A stretch of 18,528 nt of DNA from Dehalococcoidia bacterium (GTDB lineage Bacteria > Chloroflexota > Dehalococcoidia > JACPQF01), in assembly GCA_030650265.1 (NCBI GenBank), contig JAUSEJ010000905.1:1-18528 (forward strand). The letters are read 5' to 3'. This document shows positions 16,301 to 18,528 of this stretch, piece after piece. The notes beneath the pieces were generated by a model that was given only the letters and a program-made list of their open reading frames with translations, made no database searches and was not told the DNA's origin. The translations under genes were made by a program, and so were the position numbers. The first letter of the stretch is position 1. Each line of letters opens with the position of its first letter.

Positions 16301-16621
16301 CCGATCGTCATGACCACTATGACCATAATTTGCGCCATGTTTCCGTTGGCCCTGAAGCTGGAAGACGGGGCAGAGTCCCGCTCCCCCATGGCGGTGGCGG
16401 TCATCGGCGGCGTCATCTCCTCGACGCTTCTAACACTGTTGCTAGTACCGGCAGCCTATACTTATCTGGACGATCTAGGTGGACTGCTGGGCCGGGCCCG
16501 GTTGCCAGTGCTCAGACGCCAGCGTCAGACACGAACCAAGGCGTCGCCAGCACCACAGGTAGGCGGACTGGCGACCGGTGACCTCGAACGCAGAACTTTA
16601 GCTACAGGTGAGGAAGCCTAG
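13400..16621 (+). CDS. AcrB/HAE1-type RND efflux pump permease
   Basis: A 1073-aa inner-membrane pump with the usual twelve helices and two large outer loops, slightly longer than AcrB. The proton relay is intact: D399-D400 in GILVDDSIVVIENI (TM4) and K935 in GLVAKNGILLVDY (TM10). The N-terminus MGLTRLAINRPLTILMLILG and the porter motif VDRMPNISYNFVSINVSYAGASP are standard. Two glycine runs in the second outer loop (about 608-620 and 666-675) are unusual and coded by GGC/GGT/GGG/GGA mixtures, so they are not a simple base slip. AAAGGAG lies 7 nt before the ATG. It is 140 bp downstream of the adaptor gene with no terminator between, so it is co-transcribed. Substrates may be drugs, lipids or metals; the D-D/K relay argues against a dead protein. 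Confidence 0.95.
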   Translation: MGLTRLAINRPLTILMLILGMVIMGVVAWGQLRVDRMPNISYNFVSINVSYAGASPADMEKLVVIPIEQQISGLAGVASYSSNAGQGSASINLSLVEGANADKVAVDVQNRLGSIRSRLPADASAPSVNRADPNSQPIMNISLTGPQPVDELYLLATQILQPRLQSVLGVADISVSGGLDRGVNVAVDYSKLEAYGITVPQITAALGRENLNSPGGSVKDGNETLSIRAIGQYQNTADIENLVIVTSANGPVYLHDVATVTDSFKERTRIQRINGQEAVGLSITKQSDANSIAVSTSIRETLDQVQRLLPKNVGTVVTNDSTRFTRRALDAVYTDLGMAIVLTGLVLLLFLHSWRNVTIVILAIPTSLITTFLAMRALNFSLNTISLMALALMIGILVDDSIVVIENINRHLRLGQKPILAALNGRSEIGLAAIAITLTDVVVYVPVAMMQGNNGQLFREYGLTIASATLFSLFICFTLTPMLASRWLKNPDDGKGRGSFLGFGRLWEKGFDRVASGYGRVLGLGLRLRLLVVLVGLAAFGGAVAMIPLNLLGTEYAPQEDDSLFSVSVQLPVGSTLASADQTVGQIENMLTSQIPEITAMFTSINAGGGGGGFGGGRGASGNISVQLVDKSQRQRSVFDIVNVVRRIGTGFPGVTIRPQVSSTFGGGGGGGGGGIQVRITGNDLSQMLLVGEDVEIAMLTVPGITDVTQPNVAGSPEINVVFDRKRMLDMGVSGSQVANSIRTLTTGTTVGQLQPTIGSQRDIVLIGRDSDRLSLSNLANVPVPSSSGAPVRLGQVANIVRANGPTQISRTNGQRVITVSGTSSGRATGDIITDLKVAMEELNLPDGYSVAVAGGQAQMINVAFGALMGALGLSVILMYMLLVALYESFLEPLAIMFALPVSLVGAFGGLYFTNNTFNIFSMIGMIMLMGLVAKNGILLVDYTKTLRRQGLPRTEAIIQAGRIRLRPIVMTTMTIICAMFPLALKLEDGAESRSPMAVAVIGGVISSTLLTLLLVPAAYTYLDDLGGLLGRARLPVLRRQRQTRTKASPAPQVGGLATGDLERRTLATGEEA

Positions 16622-16650
16622 TTCCCGCGGAGGATGTTCTAATCCGAAGC

Positions 16651-16690
16651 AGACCGACTCGGTCTTCGAGACCGAGTCGGTCTATTCTTT
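16651..16690 (+). terminator. Rho-independent terminator of the efflux operon
   Basis: A perfect 15-bp stem: AGACCGACTCGGTCT (16651-16665), a 3-nt loop and its exact complement (16669-16683), followed by ATTCTTT. It starts 30 bp after the RND stop codon and separates it from the convergent holin-like gene. The T tract is on the plus side only. Confidence 0.85.
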
Positions 16691-16712
16691 CATCTCTGGT
16701 TTCTCTGGACCT

Positions 16713-17063
16713 CTACTTGAGGAAACGAGTGAGAACGAAGCTCGCCACAGTGATGATGATTGCACCGAGGAAGGCGTCCAAAAGGCTGTCAACACGAAAA
16801 CCAATGCCCACGAAGCTGGCGGCTACATAAGTCAAATATAACATCGCCGTATTGATGATTAGGGTAAATAAGCCGAGGGTCATGGCGCTGATGAGACAGG
16901 TAACGAACTGCACAAGAGGGCGGATGAAAGCGTTGACGACGCCAAACACCAGAGCAGTTAGCAGGACGGCAAGCCAACTATCGAACGAGATCCCGGTAAG
17001 CACATAGTCGGCAACTATGAGCGCCGCGGCGTTTACTAATAACCTGACAATAAGATTGCTCAT
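16713..17063 (-). CDS. Phage holin IV-type (YvlD-like) four-helix membrane protein
   Basis: A 116-aa very hydrophobic protein with four helices: VNAAALIVADYVLTGISF, LAVLLTALVFGVVNAFIRPLV, VTCLISAMTLGLFTLIINTAMLYLTYVAA and FLGAIIITVASFVLTRFLK. The pattern L..NA.AL..ADY...GI.FD.W...L...LVFG.VNAFIRP is the signature of the family called mycobacterial 4-TMS phage holin superfamily IV (PF04020). Despite the name these are common chromosomal proteins and are not evidence of a prophage; in Bacillus the yvlD relative belongs to an envelope-stress operon. The start is ATG 17063, with no Shine-Dalgarno; the nearest promoter would start the mRNA at or next to this codon (leaderless). It is convergent with the RND operon and divergent from pabB. 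Confidence 0.9.
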   Translation of the reverse strand: MSNLIVRLLVNAAALIVADYVLTGISFDSWLAVLLTALVFGVVNAFIRPLVQFVTCLISAMTLGLFTLIINTAMLYLTYVAASFVGIGFRVDSLLDAFLGAIIITVASFVLTRFLK

Positions 17064-17069
17064 ATATTA

Positions 17070-17098
17070 ATAATACCACAACAAACAAGCCAACACAA
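17070..17098 (-). promoter_or_regulatory. Promoter of the holin-like gene, probably leaderless
   Basis: On the minus strand, TTGTGT (complement of 17093-17098), a 17-bp spacer and TATTAT (complement of 17070-17075). The expected start site, 6-8 nt downstream of the -10, falls at about 17062-17064, on the ATG itself. The absence of any ribosome site before that ATG fits a leaderless mRNA. The -35 matches only 3 of 6 bases. Confidence 0.45.
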
Positions 17099-17102
17099 TC
17101 AT

Positions 17103-17132
17103 TTGACCGCACCAATTTGGCTCTGCTATAAT
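17103..17132 (+). promoter_or_regulatory. Near-consensus sigma70 promoter for pabB
   Basis: TTGACC (17103-17108, 5 of 6), an 18-bp spacer and a perfect TATAAT (17127-17132). Transcription should begin near 17139, about 68 nt before the ATG at 17207. It is back to back with the minus-strand promoter of the holin-like gene; only 4 bp separate the two -35 boxes. Confidence 0.75.
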
Positions 17133-17206
17133 GTGATCGCAGCATGTTCAGCTTGCCGTCGCCGGGAGGCACCCAGCTGTCAATCGGTCCAAGAAGGACG
17201 ACTGGC

Positions 17207-18528
17207 ATGTTGCCCATTTTCGAGGAACTATCAACCTCCTATAACCCGTTTGATCTGGCCGCCTCGTTCCTGCAGGCTCCCCACTTCGTCTTCCTCGATA
17301 GCGGTATGGCGCATGATCGGTTTGGTCGCTACTCCTACATCACTGCCGATCCCTTCCTCTTGCTCCGCAGCAAAGGCTCGCGTGTCGATATCCTCGAAGA
17401 CGGTCGAGCAACTCGCCTCGACGGTGACCCTTTTACCTATTTACAAAGTCTCTGGCAGCAACTGCGCCTGGGGACCATCCCCGGTCTCCCTCCATTTCAA
17501 GGGGGAATCGCCGGGTATTTCGGCTACGACCTTTGCCATCACGTCGAGCGCCTTCCCCGGCGCGCCTTTAACGATCTGGACCTTTTCGACATGTACGTCG
17601 GGTGTTATGACTGGGTTCTCGCCCACGATCATGTCACCGGCCAAAGCTGGATCGTGGCCACCGGTGGACGGGAGCAAAGCCGGAAGTTGGCTGAATGGAG
17701 ACTAGGCTGGGTCAGAGAAAGATTGGCAGAGACGTCACCACGGAGGCACGGAGGCACGGAGAAGGAATCTTATTTCTTTATGCCTCCCAACAACAGTCAG
17801 ATTGTTCCTGCAACCAAACCAACAGTCGATGAACCTACCGGCAACTCCGTGTCTCCGTGCCTCCGTGATAAGCGAATCCTCGACGGCCTAGCTCCCGATT
17901 TCGAATCCAACTTCTCGAAGGAAGCCTACATCCGGTCCATTCAGACAGCGAAGGAATACATCGCCGCCGGGGAGATCTACCAGGTCAACCTGTCCCAGAG
18001 GTTCGAGACCAACCTGGCCGTTCATCCCTGGCAGCTCTACACTCGCCTGAGAGAGGTCAATCCGGCGCCTTTCGCGGCCTACCTGGGCTTCGATGATGTG
18101 ACAGTGATCAGCTCCTCGCCGGAACAATTCCTCAAGGTTGGGGGACAAAACGTCGAAACGAGACCAATCAAGGGCACAAGGCCGAGGGGACGAACGCCAG
18201 ACGAAGACATTAGCCTCGCAGCGGAGCTTCTCAGCAGCATGAAGGACCGGGCGGAGAACGTTATGATCGTAGACCTGTTGCGGAACGATATCGGGCGGGT
18301 CTGCCAAATCGGCTCGGTCCACGTGCCCGAACTTGTCATCCTCGAAGAGTATCCCACCGTATTCCACCTCGTATCTACCGTGGCTGGCGTACTCGACCCC
18401 CGCTATGATGCCGTCGACCTTCTGCGGGCCTGCTTCCCCGGTGGATCGGTGACTGGCTGCCCCAAGATCAGGTCGATGGAGATCATCGACGAACTGGAGC
18501 CAACCCAAAGGGGCGTCTACTGCGGGGC
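17207..18528 (+). CDS. pabB: Aminodeoxychorismate synthase component I (PabB), C-terminus beyond window
   Basis: 440 codons are visible with no stop. The enzyme aminates chorismate to 4-amino-4-deoxychorismate for folate synthesis, using ammonia from PabA. The N-terminal domain includes LDSGMAHDRFGRYSYITADPF and GGIAGYFGYDLC. The chorismate-binding domain has EIYQVNLSQRFE, SSPEQFL, KDRAENVMIVDLLRNDIGR, TVFHLVSTVAG, CFPGGSVTGCPKIR and ELEPTQRGVYCG. PIK322GT carries the lysine typical of PabB, where TrpE has alanine, which favours PabB over anthranilate synthase. ATG 17207 has GAAGGA about 8 nt upstream; an in-frame ATG at 17144, 21 codons earlier, would sit almost at the mRNA start and give an odd Gly/Pro-rich extension. 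A 129-bp palindromic repeat lies in frame between the two domains (residues about 178-220), adding 43 residues not expected in the family. Confidence 0.92.
   Translation, partial: MLPIFEELSTSYNPFDLAASFLQAPHFVFLDSGMAHDRFGRYSYITADPFLLLRSKGSRVDILEDGRATRLDGDPFTYLQSLWQQLRLGTIPGLPPFQGGIAGYFGYDLCHHVERLPRRAFNDLDLFDMYVGCYDWVLAHDHVTGQSWIVATGGREQSRKLAEWRLGWVRERLAETSPRRHGGTEKESYFFMPPNNSQIVPATKPTVDEPTGNSVSPCLRDKRILDGLAPDFESNFSKEAYIRSIQTAKEYIAAGEIYQVNLSQRFETNLAVHPWQLYTRLREVNPAPFAAYLGFDDVTVISSSPEQFLKVGGQNVETRPIKGTRPRGRTPDEDISLAAELLSSMKDRAENVMIVDLLRNDIGRVCQIGSVHVPELVILEEYPTVFHLVSTVAGVLDPRYDAVDLLRACFPGGSVTGCPKIRSMEIIDELEPTQRGVYCG
17739..17867. repeat. MITE-like palindromic repeat inserted in frame in pabB
   Basis: The left arm (17739-17761) is built of tandem CACGGAGG-type octamers. 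The right arm (17845-17867) is its reverse complement with one mismatch in 23 bases. The arms enclose an 83-nt loop (17762-17844). The whole block is 129 bp, exactly 43 codons, and the pabB frame is open through it. CACGGAG-type palindromes are, from memory, dispersed in many environmental genomes; no second copy was found in this window. No transposase or clear target duplication is visible, so the element would be non-autonomous. Confidence 0.75.

Noticed and set aside
16713..17063. Prophage remnant because of the holin family name
   Set aside because: This holin superfamily is common on chromosomes, and no other phage gene is present.
17888..18508. 206-aa open frame on the minus strand opposite pabB
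   Set aside because: The plus strand has clear PabB motifs through the whole stretch; the antisense frame has no recognisable domain and no ribosome site.

Overview
The window looks like a bacterial chromosome segment of roughly mid-50s % GC (by eye). Most genes have Shine-Dalgarno sites, and several start with GTG or TTG. The flavour is that of a Chloroflexota-type, probably monoderm bacterium. It has a lipoprotein-type RND adaptor with an RND pump but no TolC-like partner, thioredoxin, Cys-rich and zinc-ribbon membrane proteins, and GC-rich palindromic repeats of a kind common in environmental genomes. That assignment is an inference from gene style, not from a marker gene. No rRNA, tRNA, CRISPR or transposase was seen.

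Layout: (1) 1-392, minus strand: the N-terminal part of an exported protein running off the left edge. (2) 393-662: a divergent control region with tandem GTTACAA repeats and a sigma70-like promoter. (3) 663-3507: a two-component pair, a seven- or eight-helix membrane histidine kinase with an extracytoplasmic CXXCH haem-c-like motif and a GAF domain, overlapping a NarL/LuxR-type response regulator; a strong hairpin closes it. (4) 3584-3922, minus strand: a HIT-family protein whose promoter carries a perfect palindrome in its spacer. (5) 4121-9772: a tightly packed operon of a 37-aa small ORF, a two-helix zinc-ribbon protein, a DUF2318-type Cys-rich protein, a MacB/FtsX-like permease, its ATPase, a second paralogous permease, a DUF2085 membrane protein and a TlpA/ResA-like thioredoxin. 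(6) 9842-11403: a 63-aa membrane protein and an MFS exporter. (7) 11643-16621: a periplasmic-adaptor lipoprotein and an AcrB-type RND pump, ended by a perfect 15-bp stem terminator. (8) 16713-17063, minus strand: a four-helix phage-holin-IV-type protein. (9) 17207 to the right edge: pabB (aminodeoxychorismate synthase component I), driven by a near-consensus promoter.

The central operon is the most interesting part. DUF2318 + two MacB-like permeases + ATPase + thioredoxin matches, from memory, the accessory half of the Campylobacter jejuni P19/FTR1 iron-uptake locus (cj1660-cj1665). The P19 and FTR1 genes themselves are absent here, and DUF2085 and zinc-ribbon proteins are added. Cysteine motifs on the outer face of the DUF2318 protein, permease 1 and the thioredoxin suggest a thiol- or metal-redox relay feeding an ABC machine.

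A second theme is palindromic repeats lying inside coding sequence with the reading frame kept: a 129-bp element in pabB (exactly 43 codons) and a 73-bp heptamer palindrome in the DUF2318 gene.
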